Positions 1-6,031 of a stretch of DNA of 14,069 nucleotides are shown here, one piece after another. Every line of letters starts with the position of its first letter. Position 1 is the stretch's first letter. The stretch lies in assembly GCA_049794535.1 (NCBI GenBank), contig JBARCX010000367.1:1-14069 (forward strand), written 5' to 3'. Origin of the DNA: JBARCX01 sp049794535 (GTDB taxonomy: Bacteria; Pseudomonadota; Gammaproteobacteria; Xanthomonadales; Rhodanobacteraceae). A program made the position numbers and the translations under genes. Under the pieces are notes generated by a model. It did no database searches and was not told the DNA's origin. It saw nothing but the letters and a program-made list of their open reading frames with translations.

Positions 1-48
1 CTACAGGCGTCCACAGGATAGCGGCTCCCGCGTGACGGCAGCGTCGGG
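1..48 (+). other. leader, possible tail of an upstream gene
   Basis: A frame starting at base 3 stays open and stops at TGA 33-35, so these bases may be the last ten codons of an upstream phage gene. The piece is too short to identify. In the frame of the downstream gene, a TAG at 19-21 limits how far that gene can extend upstream. A GGGG at 46-49 is the only ribosome-binding-like sequence before the first full gene. Confidence 0.2.
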
Positions 49-60
49 GTGCGTCGGCTG

Positions 61-1260
61 ATGACTGAAGAGCTTGCACCACTGGTCTCGGCAGAGGTCA
101 ACCTGCGCGGGCTACCGTGGATGCGCCTTGAAACATCGCGCCTGCTTGAAAGTGATTTTTACGCACTCAGCACCGGCGATGAATTTAAGGCCGCCTTGTC
201 GTTGTGGTGCAAGAGCTGGTCGCAGCAGCCCGCTGCGTCTCTGCCAACGGATGATCTGATCCTGAAGAAGTTGAGCGGGTCGGACACGATGCAGCTATGG
301 CTCAAGGTTAAGCCCAGGGCACTGCATGGATGGAAGCTGTGTAGCGACGGTCGGATGTATCACCCCGTTGTCGCTGAGCAAGCTCTGCGTGCATGGGATG
401 AGCGTCAAGAGTTCCTGAATCACAAAGATGCGGATGCAGAACGCAAGCGTCGTGAGCGCGAAGATCGCTCGAAACTCTTTGCTGTGCTCCGCGCGGCTGG
501 TCACACGCCGAACTACAAAACCCCGACCAGCAAGCTTCGCGAATGGGTAGATGACGTCACTAACAAGTCACGCGTGACAAGTGGTGACGAGTCACATGGA
601 CAAAGCCATGTCGTCACGGACGAGTCATGGCTAAGAGAGGGAAAGGGAGAGGGAGAGGGATGTGAGAGGGATACCTCAATAGGTAATTCTTCTACGAGCG
701 GGGAGACTGAGGAAGGCGCAGACGACAGCGGCTCTCCGGGTTCGACGAATCCCGGCGAAATGCCCCAAAAGCAGTTGAGCGTCGCCGTGAACGCCGCCAT
801 CGTGCTGCGAAAAATCGGTGCGCGCATTCAGCCACAGCACCCGACCTTGCTGGCGCTCGCATCCGAGAACTTCACGGTGGAAGCCATTGCCATGGCTGCG
901 GCCGAGAAAGTCTTGAGGGATACGAATCTCCTGGATGACCCGGACATGCATCCCGAGTTGCACGAGCTGCTGGCAAGCGGTGCCACTCAGGCGCAGATGA
1001 ATCTCACCAACGAACAGCACGCCAGCGTACGCAACGCCGCGGCTGAAGTCGGAATCAACTACATCGCCAAAATGCTTCGCGGTCGACGCAAAGAAGCGGC
1101 GGGAGAGAGCCATGGCAGTGTTCGACGTACGGGAACTGGCACCGGCAATGGGAACGGCGCTCCAAGGGAATCTGCCAGTGCCCGGGCAGAGAGAAAGCGC
1201 CGCGAAGGCGATGCCCGCGACGCGGCCCGGGGGGATGAACCCAATGGCTTCGACCAGTGA
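61..1260 (+). CDS. O-like phage replication protein, DUF1376 domain
   Basis: This is probably the origin-binding replication initiator, the counterpart of lambda O. The first ~120 residues look like DUF1376: a run around WMRLETSRLLESDFYAL, then FKAALSLWCKSW, SLPTDD and SDGRMYHPVVAE. A basic, charged helix follows (KRREREDRSK, about residues 125-135). The middle is low-complexity (REGKGEGEG, then S/G/T/E-rich), and a helical C-terminal part ends in a G/T/R-rich tail. I chose ATG 61 because GGGG at 46-49 lies about 11 bases upstream; the in-frame GTG at 49 has no room for a binding site and would add four residues. The tail overlaps the P-like loader gene by 149 bp. That pairing, and repeat-rich DNA inside the gene, are what lambda O and its internal origin show. 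Family assignment is from recognition of the pattern; the initiator role is inferred. Confidence 0.75.
   Translation: MTEELAPLVSAEVNLRGLPWMRLETSRLLESDFYALSTGDEFKAALSLWCKSWSQQPAASLPTDDLILKKLSGSDTMQLWLKVKPRALHGWKLCSDGRMYHPVVAEQALRAWDERQEFLNHKDADAERKRREREDRSKLFAVLRAAGHTPNYKTPTSKLREWVDDVTNKSRVTSGDESHGQSHVVTDESWLREGKGEGEGCERDTSIGNSSTSGETEEGADDSGSPGSTNPGEMPQKQLSVAVNAAIVLRKIGARIQPQHPTLLALASENFTVEAIAMAAAEKVLRDTNLLDDPDMHPELHELLASGATQAQMNLTNEQHASVRNAAAEVGINYIAKMLRGRRKEAAGESHGSVRRTGTGTGNGNGAPRESASARAERKRREGDARDAARGDEPNGFDQ
556..630. repeat. GTCAC/GTGAC repeat cluster, candidate replication origin
   Basis: GTCAC occurs at 556-560, 567-571, 591-595 and 613-617, and its complement GTGAC at 574-578 and 584-588. 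That makes six exact copies in 62 bp, with a further partial copy GTCA at 624-627. Copies at 567-578 form the 12-bp perfect palindrome GTCACGCGTGAC. An inverted repeat ACATGG/CCATGT spans 594-611. The longer unit ACGAGTCA(CA)TGG recurs at 587-599 and 620-630. The cluster lies in the middle of the O-like gene over a low-complexity linker, the position of iterons in lambda O. Origin function is inferred. Confidence 0.45.
633..660 (+). repeat. 28-nt polypurine tract with mirror repeat
   Basis: Bases 633-660 are all purine, and 644-660 (AGGGAGAGGGAGAGGGA) is a perfect mirror repeat. Such tracts can form triplex (H-form) DNA under negative supercoiling. It encodes the REGKGEGEG stretch of the O-like protein and directly follows the GTCAC cluster, so it may belong to the same replication element. 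It could also be only a low-complexity linker. Confidence 0.5.
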
Positions 1261-1909
1261 TGCGCCACGTCCATCGCAACGTACGCTGCGCGACCTGTGG
1301 TCAAAAATGACGGGCATCTACGGTCATGCATGGACGAGCAAATTTGGCGACTCGCCGGAATACGACTGCGATCACATATCGCCAGGTGCATTGAACGACG
1401 CTGGCAAACTGTGGCAGGCCGGCTTGGCCGGTATCACGCCGAAGCAGATCGGACTTGGTATCAGCCGTGCCGTCATGCGTGCCGGTGAGTTTGCACCGAA
1501 CCTGCCTGAGTTTCGGAAGCTGTGCCTGGGCATTCCTCCGTTGGCGAAGGTGCGGCTTAGCCTTACCAAGATCCACGCCGAGGATAACGAGACCGCGGCG
1601 TTCTGCCGGCTTGTCTGGCAGTTCATCGGTGATCAGTGGACTTTTGCCCGATCAAGTCCCGACACGTGCGCACGCATTGTTCGCGATGCCTACCAGCTGG
1701 CGGTCGAATACCGCATGGCGCTGGGCGAACTTCCAGCCGCACCTGCAGCCCTGATCAGTAAGCCGGAACCGCGAAACCTGACGCGCGAAGAGATCGCCGC
1801 GCGCGATCGAGCTGAGAAGGAAGCCTTTCGGCGCGGACTCGAAATCCTTGGCATGCAAGACCCGACCGATAAACCACCAAGCGAAGTGCTGACCGAGGAA
1901 AGTGTATGA
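1112..1909 (+). CDS. lambda P-like replication protein (helicase loader)
   Basis: Likely loads the host DnaB helicase at the phage origin, partnering the O-like protein just upstream. The core resembles the replication protein P family: an aromatic-rich helix near residues 60-75 (LWSKMTGIYGHAW), LWQAGLAGITPKQIGLGISRA, and the family-typical FAPNLPEFRKLC at about 127-138. The C-terminus is charged and probably helical (REEIAARDRAEKEAFRRG). ATG 1112 has a strong site, GGGAGAG at 1101-1107, and gives 265 residues with a 149-bp overlap onto the previous gene. The alternative ATG at 1244, with a G-run at 1229-1234, would give 221 residues and nearly remove the overlap. The gene ends in ATGA shared with the next start at 1906, implying translational coupling. 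Confidence 0.7.
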   Translation: MAVFDVRELAPAMGTALQGNLPVPGQRESAAKAMPATRPGGMNPMASTSDAPRPSQRTLRDLWSKMTGIYGHAWTSKFGDSPEYDCDHISPGALNDAGKLWQAGLAGITPKQIGLGISRAVMRAGEFAPNLPEFRKLCLGIPPLAKVRLSLTKIHAEDNETAAFCRLVWQFIGDQWTFARSSPDTCARIVRDAYQLAVEYRMALGELPAAPAALISKPEPRNLTREEIAARDRAEKEAFRRGLEILGMQDPTDKPPSEVLTEESV

Positions 1910-2376
1910 GCGAAAAACGGAATCAGCTTTTGCTGGCGGCACTTCAGCGCGCAGGCAAGCCGGTGGGCAGTGAAGAATTGCTGGATCTGGCAGTTGGGCT
2001 GGCGGTCGGCTCTGACTGGATCCCAGAGCAGGTAGCGCTCAATCGTAAGAGCATCGCTAAACGGCTGCAGAACATGGAACTTACCGGCGAAGTTGTGCAG
2101 TGCGGATCGGGCATGGATGAGAGTTCGCGCCGTACCACGCCACTGTACAAGCCGACGGCTGGCTACAACCCGGCAGCTGAAGTTCCACCTCCACCGACTG
2201 TAAGCAGCAAGCCTGAACTCGAATCGCCGTACGAAGGTCTTGATCGATCGCAGCTGCTGGCGGTGCTCGATGTGCACGAAGCCTTTGCCGAGTGCGTCGG
2301 TCGCTTCATGACGGACTTAAACCAGTTGCGCGAGAAAGCGCGTCGGCGCCTAACGGCTGCAGGGTTGGAACGCTAA
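1906..2376 (+). CDS. winged-helix-like phage protein, unknown
   Basis: This 156-residue protein is not recognised at family level. Residues 1-80 read like a small DNA-binding winged helix: a helix (RNQLLLAALQRAG), KPVGSEELLDLA, a helix with LNRKSIAKRLQNM as a possible recognition helix, then GEVVQ and TTPLYKP as the wing strands. A proline-rich linker (PPPPT near residue 95) leads to a helical C-terminus (VHEAFAECVGRFMTDLNQLREKARRRL). The start is fixed by GAGGA at 1895-1899, six bases before ATG 1906, and by the ATGA overlap with the P-like gene. It sits in the replication operon, so a DNA-binding accessory role is plausible but inferred. Confidence 0.6.
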   Translation: MSEKRNQLLLAALQRAGKPVGSEELLDLAVGLAVGSDWIPEQVALNRKSIAKRLQNMELTGEVVQCGSGMDESSRRTTPLYKPTAGYNPAAEVPPPPTVSSKPELESPYEGLDRSQLLAVLDVHEAFAECVGRFMTDLNQLREKARRRLTAAGLER

Positions 2377-2648
2377 TGACCGATACGTTCTTGGTGAAGA
2401 TTGCGGACGGCCGTGAGGTCGAACTAAAAGAGACATACATCGGTACTGCGCCTGACGGGAATGTGTTCCGTTACGAGTGCGAGGTAGACGGTAAGAAAGT
2501 AACTAACGGTTTTCACTGTGGTACGAGCCTTTCTCGAAAAGGCGAAGACTACATGCGACGTATTTCGCGCAAGAAGGTTACCGAGTGGTTCGCGCGTCTT
2601 GAGCGTCAGCCTGATGGCACATACGACGTTTCGGAGCACCATTCCTGA
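2376..2648 (+). CDS. small phage protein, unknown
   Basis: This is a 90-residue protein of unknown function. It has a beta-rich N-terminal half (MTDTFLVKIADGREVELKE, then FRYECEVDGKKV) and a basic helix (MRRISRKKVTEWFARLE). The start at 2376 overlaps the TAA of the preceding gene (TAATG), and the stop overlaps the next ATG (TGATG), so the gene is embedded in a coupled operon. The same frame stays open upstream to an ATG at 2292, but that part lies inside the previous gene. No transmembrane segment or cysteine cluster is seen. Confidence 0.6.
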   Translation: MTDTFLVKIADGREVELKETYIGTAPDGNVFRYECEVDGKKVTNGFHCGTSLSRKGEDYMRRISRKKVTEWFARLERQPDGTYDVSEHHS

Positions 2649-3055
2649 TGGGCGCTGGACTTCGATTCAGTAGCACTGCCGCGCTTCCCACGCGCATGCG
2701 AGAGATGGTCGAAGCGCAAGGGAAGGGGGCTGCGGGTTCTCCGGAGCCCAAGAAGCGCAAGTACAACAACCAACCCAAGGTTGTCGACGGCATCAAATTC
2801 GATTCGAAGAAAGAGGCTCTGTACTACGAGCAGTTGAAGTTGCGCCAGCGCACCGGTGAGGTTTGGTATTGGCTGCGCCAGGTGCCAATGCACTTGCCTG
2901 GTGGTACGAGGTACGTCGTCGACTTCCTGGTGTTCTTCAAAGATCCAACGAGAGACGCGGAGTTTGTGGACGTCAAGGGCGTTGAGACCCGGTTGTTCAA
3001 GGTCAAGCTACGCGAGATCGAGCATCACTACCCCGTGAAAATCAAAGTGGTCTGA
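2648..3055 (+). CDS. DUF1064 family, PD-(D/E)XK-type nuclease
   Basis: This 135-residue basic protein matches the DUF1064 pattern common in phage replication modules. It has KYNNQPKVVDGIKFDSKKEA at residues 38-57, ELKLRQRTGEV-like sequence, then RYVVDFLVF at 88-96 and EFVDVKG at 105-111. Glu56, Asp92, Asp108 and Lys110 line up as the E...D...D-x-K signature of restriction-endonuclease-like folds, so Mg-dependent DNA cleavage is likely. The substrate is unknown; Holliday or branched junctions are often suggested for such proteins, since lambdoid phages keep a resolvase at this location. The N-terminal 35 residues are extra and basic. ATG 2648 overlaps the preceding stop, with GGAG at 2633-2636. 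Confidence 0.7.
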   Translation: MGAGLRFSSTAALPTRMREMVEAQGKGAAGSPEPKKRKYNNQPKVVDGIKFDSKKEALYYEQLKLRQRTGEVWYWLRQVPMHLPGGTRYVVDFLVFFKDPTRDAEFVDVKGVETRLFKVKLREIEHHYPVKIKVV

Positions 3056-3063
3056 GGACAGTT

Positions 3064-4803
3064 ATGGCAGACGGATTGAACACCGGCGCGCGTTCCAAGA
3101 CCAAGAAGAAGTTGATTGCAGACCTGTGGTGTGGCGCTGGCGGCACGCTGACCGGCGCTACGCGCGAAGCCAAGAAGATGGGTATGTCGTTGGATGTGAT
3201 TTCGGTTAATCACTGGCCAACGGCGATCGCCACACACTCGATGAACTACCCGGACTACCGGCACCATTGCGCCGACCTGGAAAACGCGCGCCCGATTGAG
3301 CTGGTGCCTGAAGGCTACTTGGACATGCTGATCGCTTCGCCGACATGCACGTTCCATAGCCGCGCACGCGGCGGTAAACCGGTTACCGACCAGCAGCGTA
3401 TGGACCCTTGGCATGTCGTGCGATGGTGCACAGAGCTGCGCGTGAAACGGATCCAGATCGAGAATGTACCCGAGTTCATGGATTGGGGGCCGTGCAGTTT
3501 AGTCACAGGACGTCCGATACCATCTCGCAAGGGTGAGTACTTCCGCGCCTGGTGTAATGCGCTTCGCGCTATCGGCCTACGGATCGACTACCGCGTGTTG
3601 TGCTGCGCTGATTACGGTGACGCTACGACGCGCCAGCGGTTCTTCCTGATCGGTCGAAGTGATGGCAAGCCGTTGCGCTGGCCAGAGCCAACCCATGCGC
3701 GCAAGCCAGATACTGACCTGCTTGGTAGCCGAGTGCGCTGTCGCGGCGCGCGCGAGATCATCGACTGGACGCGTCAGGGATCATCGATCTTCACGCGCAA
3801 AAAACCGCTGGCGCCGAACACGCTGCGCCGTATTCACGCCGGTGCGGTTCGCTATGGCTGGCCGCAGCCATATGTCGATGCATTGCAGGCCCTCCTAGAT
3901 GGCCGGGAGCCGGTGCTGGCAGTGACTGCCGACCAATGTGACCCCATGCTGATTCACTTCCGTGGCACGAACGCAGATCAGCTGCAGCGTTCCACAAGGC
4001 AAGTTGACGAGCCATTGCCCACGCTAACAGCCGGTGGTGGCCATGTTGGAATGGTTATGGCTACTGCCAGTGGTGGCGCCGCTCGAAGTATCGACGAGCC
4101 GGTACCGACCATCACTACCGGTGGAAATGGTGCTACACCGCACTTCGTAACCCCACTGCTCATGGGAGTTGCAGGCAGCGCGAATGCCAAGCCGATCGAT
4201 GAACCGGTTCCGACGATCACCACTGGTGGTGCAAGCTCAGCGAAGCGCCCCGGCAACGCTCGGCCTCAGCTGATTGACCCTGTGCTAGCGCCGTATTACG
4301 GCAGCGGAAGCGGACTCACCTCGCAAACCGTGGAGGCGCCGGTACCGGCGATCACCACCATAGCCCGTTTCGGCCTGGCGGAGCCTGTCGTCATCCGCAC
4401 GGACCAGACCGGCAGTGGCATAAATGGTGTGCGCAATGCTGATGAACCACTGCATACACTGGTAAGCAAAGCTAACGTAGGCATTGGCCAGGCATTCCTA
4501 GTGCCCAACTTCAGCGAAGGCTCACAACAGCAGCCCCGTACTCACGACATCGACAACCCTCTCCCAACGGTAACTGCGAGTGGCCATATCCAGATCGCGC
4601 AAGCCGCAGCCAACGGCTACCGCATCGACATCTTGTATCGAATGCTGCACTGGCGCGAACTGGCTGGCGCCACGTCATTCGATGATGACGGTGAGGTGTA
4701 CGACTTTGCCGGTACCGGTACCGAGATCACCAAGCAAATTGGTAATGCGGTCCCGTGCCGAACGGCAGGAAAGCTATTCCGTGCACAGATGGAGGATGCA
4801 TGA
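3064..4803 (+). CDS. C5 cytosine DNA methyltransferase
   Basis: Transfers a methyl group from S-adenosylmethionine to C5 of cytosine in a specific DNA sequence, probably protecting phage DNA from host restriction. Motif I is D20-L-W-C-G-A-G-G27. Motif IV carries the catalytic Cys95 in ASPTCTFHSRARGG, with Thr instead of the usual Pro before Cys. Motif VI is E133-N-V-P136. Motif VIII is R190-Q-R-F-F-L-I-G197. A motif IX-like LHWRELAGATSF and motif X K557-Q-I-G-N-A-V563 close the fold. At 579 residues it is longer than the usual 320-450; the excess lies between motifs VIII and IX, where six DEPLPT-type units occur. GAGGA just before ATG 3064 supports the start. It is flanked by two nuclease genes, but neither looks like a cognate restriction enzyme, so I call it an orphan methyltransferase. 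Confidence 0.9.
   Translation: MADGLNTGARSKTKKKLIADLWCGAGGTLTGATREAKKMGMSLDVISVNHWPTAIATHSMNYPDYRHHCADLENARPIELVPEGYLDMLIASPTCTFHSRARGGKPVTDQQRMDPWHVVRWCTELRVKRIQIENVPEFMDWGPCSLVTGRPIPSRKGEYFRAWCNALRAIGLRIDYRVLCCADYGDATTRQRFFLIGRSDGKPLRWPEPTHARKPDTDLLGSRVRCRGAREIIDWTRQGSSIFTRKKPLAPNTLRRIHAGAVRYGWPQPYVDALQALLDGREPVLAVTADQCDPMLIHFRGTNADQLQRSTRQVDEPLPTLTAGGGHVGMVMATASGGAARSIDEPVPTITTGGNGATPHFVTPLLMGVAGSANAKPIDEPVPTITTGGASSAKRPGNARPQLIDPVLAPYYGSGSGLTSQTVEAPVPAITTIARFGLAEPVVIRTDQTGSGINGVRNADEPLHTLVSKANVGIGQAFLVPNFSEGSQQQPRTHDIDNPLPTVTASGHIQIAQAAANGYRIDILYRMLHWRELAGATSFDDDGEVYDFAGTGTEITKQIGNAVPCRTAGKLFRAQMEDA
4003..4572 (+). repeat. six DEPLPT-type units in the methyltransferase
   Basis: Within the methyltransferase, a motif of the form [IV]-D-E-P-[LV]-P-T-[IL]-T recurs at residues 314, 343, 378, 423, 459 and 496. 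The intervals are 29, 35, 45, 36 and 37 residues. Units 1-3 also share a following GG. Units 4-6 have drifted (EAPVPAIT, DEPLHTLV, DNPLPTVT). Units 2 and 3 are still similar in DNA, near 4093 and 4198. The last unit leads directly into motif IX. This looks like tandem duplication of the segment preceding motif IX. Confidence 0.8.
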
Positions 4804-5228
4804 AGCGATCAGCGCTCAAGCGCGTAACTGCGTTACACAAGCCGATCGCCAAGCGCATGCGCCAATCGCGCAGCACCGGGAAGCCGACTAAAGCGCAGTC
4901 AGCGCGGATCGACGCTATCAAGCGGTTGGGCTGTGTGGCTTGCATGATCAATCGGGTGCTCTGGATAAAGACCTGTGGCTTCGCTGGCGCCGATGCACAC
5001 CATCTGCTTAGTGGCGGTCGCCGGCGCGGCCACGGCTTCACCATCGGGCTGTGTCCATGGCATCACCGTGCAATCCCACCTATGGACGGCATGGGCGAGG
5101 CAGTTGCGATCGACACATACGGCCCAAGCGTGGCCACAGGAAGCAAGCAGTTCGCTGCAACGTACGGGACCGACGATGAGCTTCTGGAGTTCCAGAACGC
5201 ATTGTTGGACAAGGTGCGCTATGGATGA
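4800..5228 (+). CDS. Ref-like RecA-dependent HNH nuclease
   Basis: This 142-residue protein resembles the recombination enhancement function (Ref) family known from phage P1, an HNH endonuclease that cuts DNA at RecA-made strand-exchange structures. Residues 1-35 are strongly basic and probably disordered, as in P1 Ref. The core has C45-V-A-C48, A-H67-H68-L-L-S-G-G-R-R-R-G-H78, then L-C85-P-W-H88-H89. Cys45, Cys48, Cys85 and His88 are probable zinc ligands, and the His67/His68 pair is a catalytic candidate. The end has the Ref-like KQFAATYGTDDELLEFQNALL. The ATG overlaps the methyltransferase stop (ATGA), with GGAGG at 4791-4795; the upstream in-frame start at 4755 is inside the methyltransferase. 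RecA dependence is inherited from the family and not visible here. Confidence 0.7.
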   Translation: MKRSALKRVTALHKPIAKRMRQSRSTGKPTKAQSARIDAIKRLGCVACMINRVLWIKTCGFAGADAHHLLSGGRRRGHGFTIGLCPWHHRAIPPMDGMGEAVAIDTYGPSVATGSKQFAATYGTDDELLEFQNALLDKVRYG

Positions 5229-5856
5229 ACCCCGCAAAGACAAGCTGGGCCGCATCTACCCAAAACGTAAGGGTGCACCTGAAGGCGGTTGGCCAACGAT
5301 GCCGGAAGCGCCAAAGTGGACCGCACGCGTACCGTTGCGTAAGGCACCACGTGGTGCCGCGTACACAGACAGCCCAAAGTCAGCACTCGAGGTCCTATCG
5401 CGCCTTGCTGGCGCCACCACATTCAAGGAGCCGACAACCGGCCGCGCGACAGGTGGTCGCACCATCACCAACGAAGACATCGCGCACGCACTCGGCCATG
5501 TACACGATCCCTTGGTACAGCGGCTGGCGCTCGCGATCGCGTGCGGAACGATTTCGGAGTGGCCACGAATCCAGCAGATGGCGTATCCACTGCTGGTGCA
5601 GGATCTGCAGGCAAGCCACAACACCCGCAAGACGGTGACCGGCGCCAACAAATATCGGATTCACCTGGTGCTCCACCACGTGTTCTTTGACCTTGCGCTT
5701 CAGCGGCTGCCCACCTCCGCATTTGAAGCCGCCAAAACTTGCCGCATGCAGGTTCGGGATTACAAAGCGCTCTACAAGGCCATAGCCGGGTTCATCGAAA
5801 CCAAAGCCCAAGAGGGTGCGCATATCGCCAAGCGCGTGCTTTATGGCGGTGAATAG
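5221..5856 (+). CDS. unknown protein in the late-antiterminator position
   Basis: I do not recognise this 211-residue protein by sequence. The first ~45 residues are basic and proline-rich (GRIYPKRKGAPEGGWP). The rest is helical, with TITNEDIAHALG, LALAIACGTISEWPRI, HLVLHHVFFDLALQR and a terminal MQVRDYKALYKAIAGFIETK that could be a helix-turn-helix-like element. The chosen ATG 5221 overlaps the Ref-like gene by 8 bp and has AAGGTG nearby; the frame is open upstream from 4975, but that stretch is inside the preceding gene. It is the last gene of the early operon. A possible promoter and a terminator lie immediately downstream, the place occupied by lambda Q. A late-transcription regulator is therefore a positional guess only. 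Confidence 0.6.
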   Translation: MDEPRKDKLGRIYPKRKGAPEGGWPTMPEAPKWTARVPLRKAPRGAAYTDSPKSALEVLSRLAGATTFKEPTTGRATGGRTITNEDIAHALGHVHDPLVQRLALAIACGTISEWPRIQQMAYPLLVQDLQASHNTRKTVTGANKYRIHLVLHHVFFDLALQRLPTSAFEAAKTCRMQVRDYKALYKAIAGFIETKAQEGAHIAKRVLYGGE

Positions 5857-5858
5857 TC

Positions 5859-5905
5859 TGCGCATGCGCGCACTTGTGCGCACGTGCATGCACGTGCGGC
5901 GCGCA
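5859..5905. repeat. alternating Pu/Py tract with 20-bp perfect palindrome
   Basis: The tract alternates pyrimidine and purine without a break at 5859-5873, and again at 5875-5898, with a short further run to 5905. It includes the palindrome GCGCATGCGC (5860-5869), the hairpin GCGCAC-TT-GTGCGC (5868-5881), and the perfect palindrome CGCACGTGCATGCACGTGCG (5879-5898). Alternating GC/AC/GT runs are prone to left-handed Z-DNA, and the palindrome is long enough for a dimeric protein site. It lies just after the stop codon at 5854-5856. Confidence 0.6.
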
Positions 5906-5906
5906 T

Positions 5907-5936
5907 TTGACCTGAACGCATGAATTCGTCGAATCT
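5907..5936 (+). promoter_or_regulatory. possible late promoter (weak)
   Basis: TTGACC at 5907-5912 matches five of six bases of the sigma-70 -35 consensus. At the expected distance only GAATCT (5931-5936) is seen, a poor -10. By position between the Q-like gene and a terminator this would correspond to lambda pR'. The weak -10 makes it uncertain; an activator binding the palindromic tract directly upstream could compensate. Confidence 0.2.
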
Positions 5937-5987
5937 CTCGCGCATGTGAGTACGAATCCCTCTACTGGATTTGCACAGCACCCCAAC

Positions 5988-6020
5988 AACGCTCAGCCAT
6001 GGCTGGGCGTTTTCATTTTC
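5988..6020 (+). terminator. intrinsic terminator
   Basis: AACGCTCAGCC (5988-5998) pairs with GGCTGGGCGTT (6001-6011), 11 base pairs with a single G-T wobble. The arms are separated by two bases, so the loop will open to at least CATG. A T-rich tail, TTTCATTTTC, follows. It ends the early operon and lies ahead of the orphan gene and lysis cassette. If the preceding gene is an antiterminator, this would be the tR'-like gate that it overcomes. Confidence 0.8.
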
Positions 6021-6031
6021 TGGAGTCAAAA

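Noticed and set aside
676..1317. 213-codon open frame on the - strand
   Set aside because: Antisense to the O-like gene and the start of the P-like gene. No binding site, no domain, and no other - strand gene in the window.
4003..4572. Spaced repeats resembling a CRISPR array
   Set aside because: Repeats are protein-level motifs in an intact methyltransferase frame, with uneven spacing and degenerate DNA.
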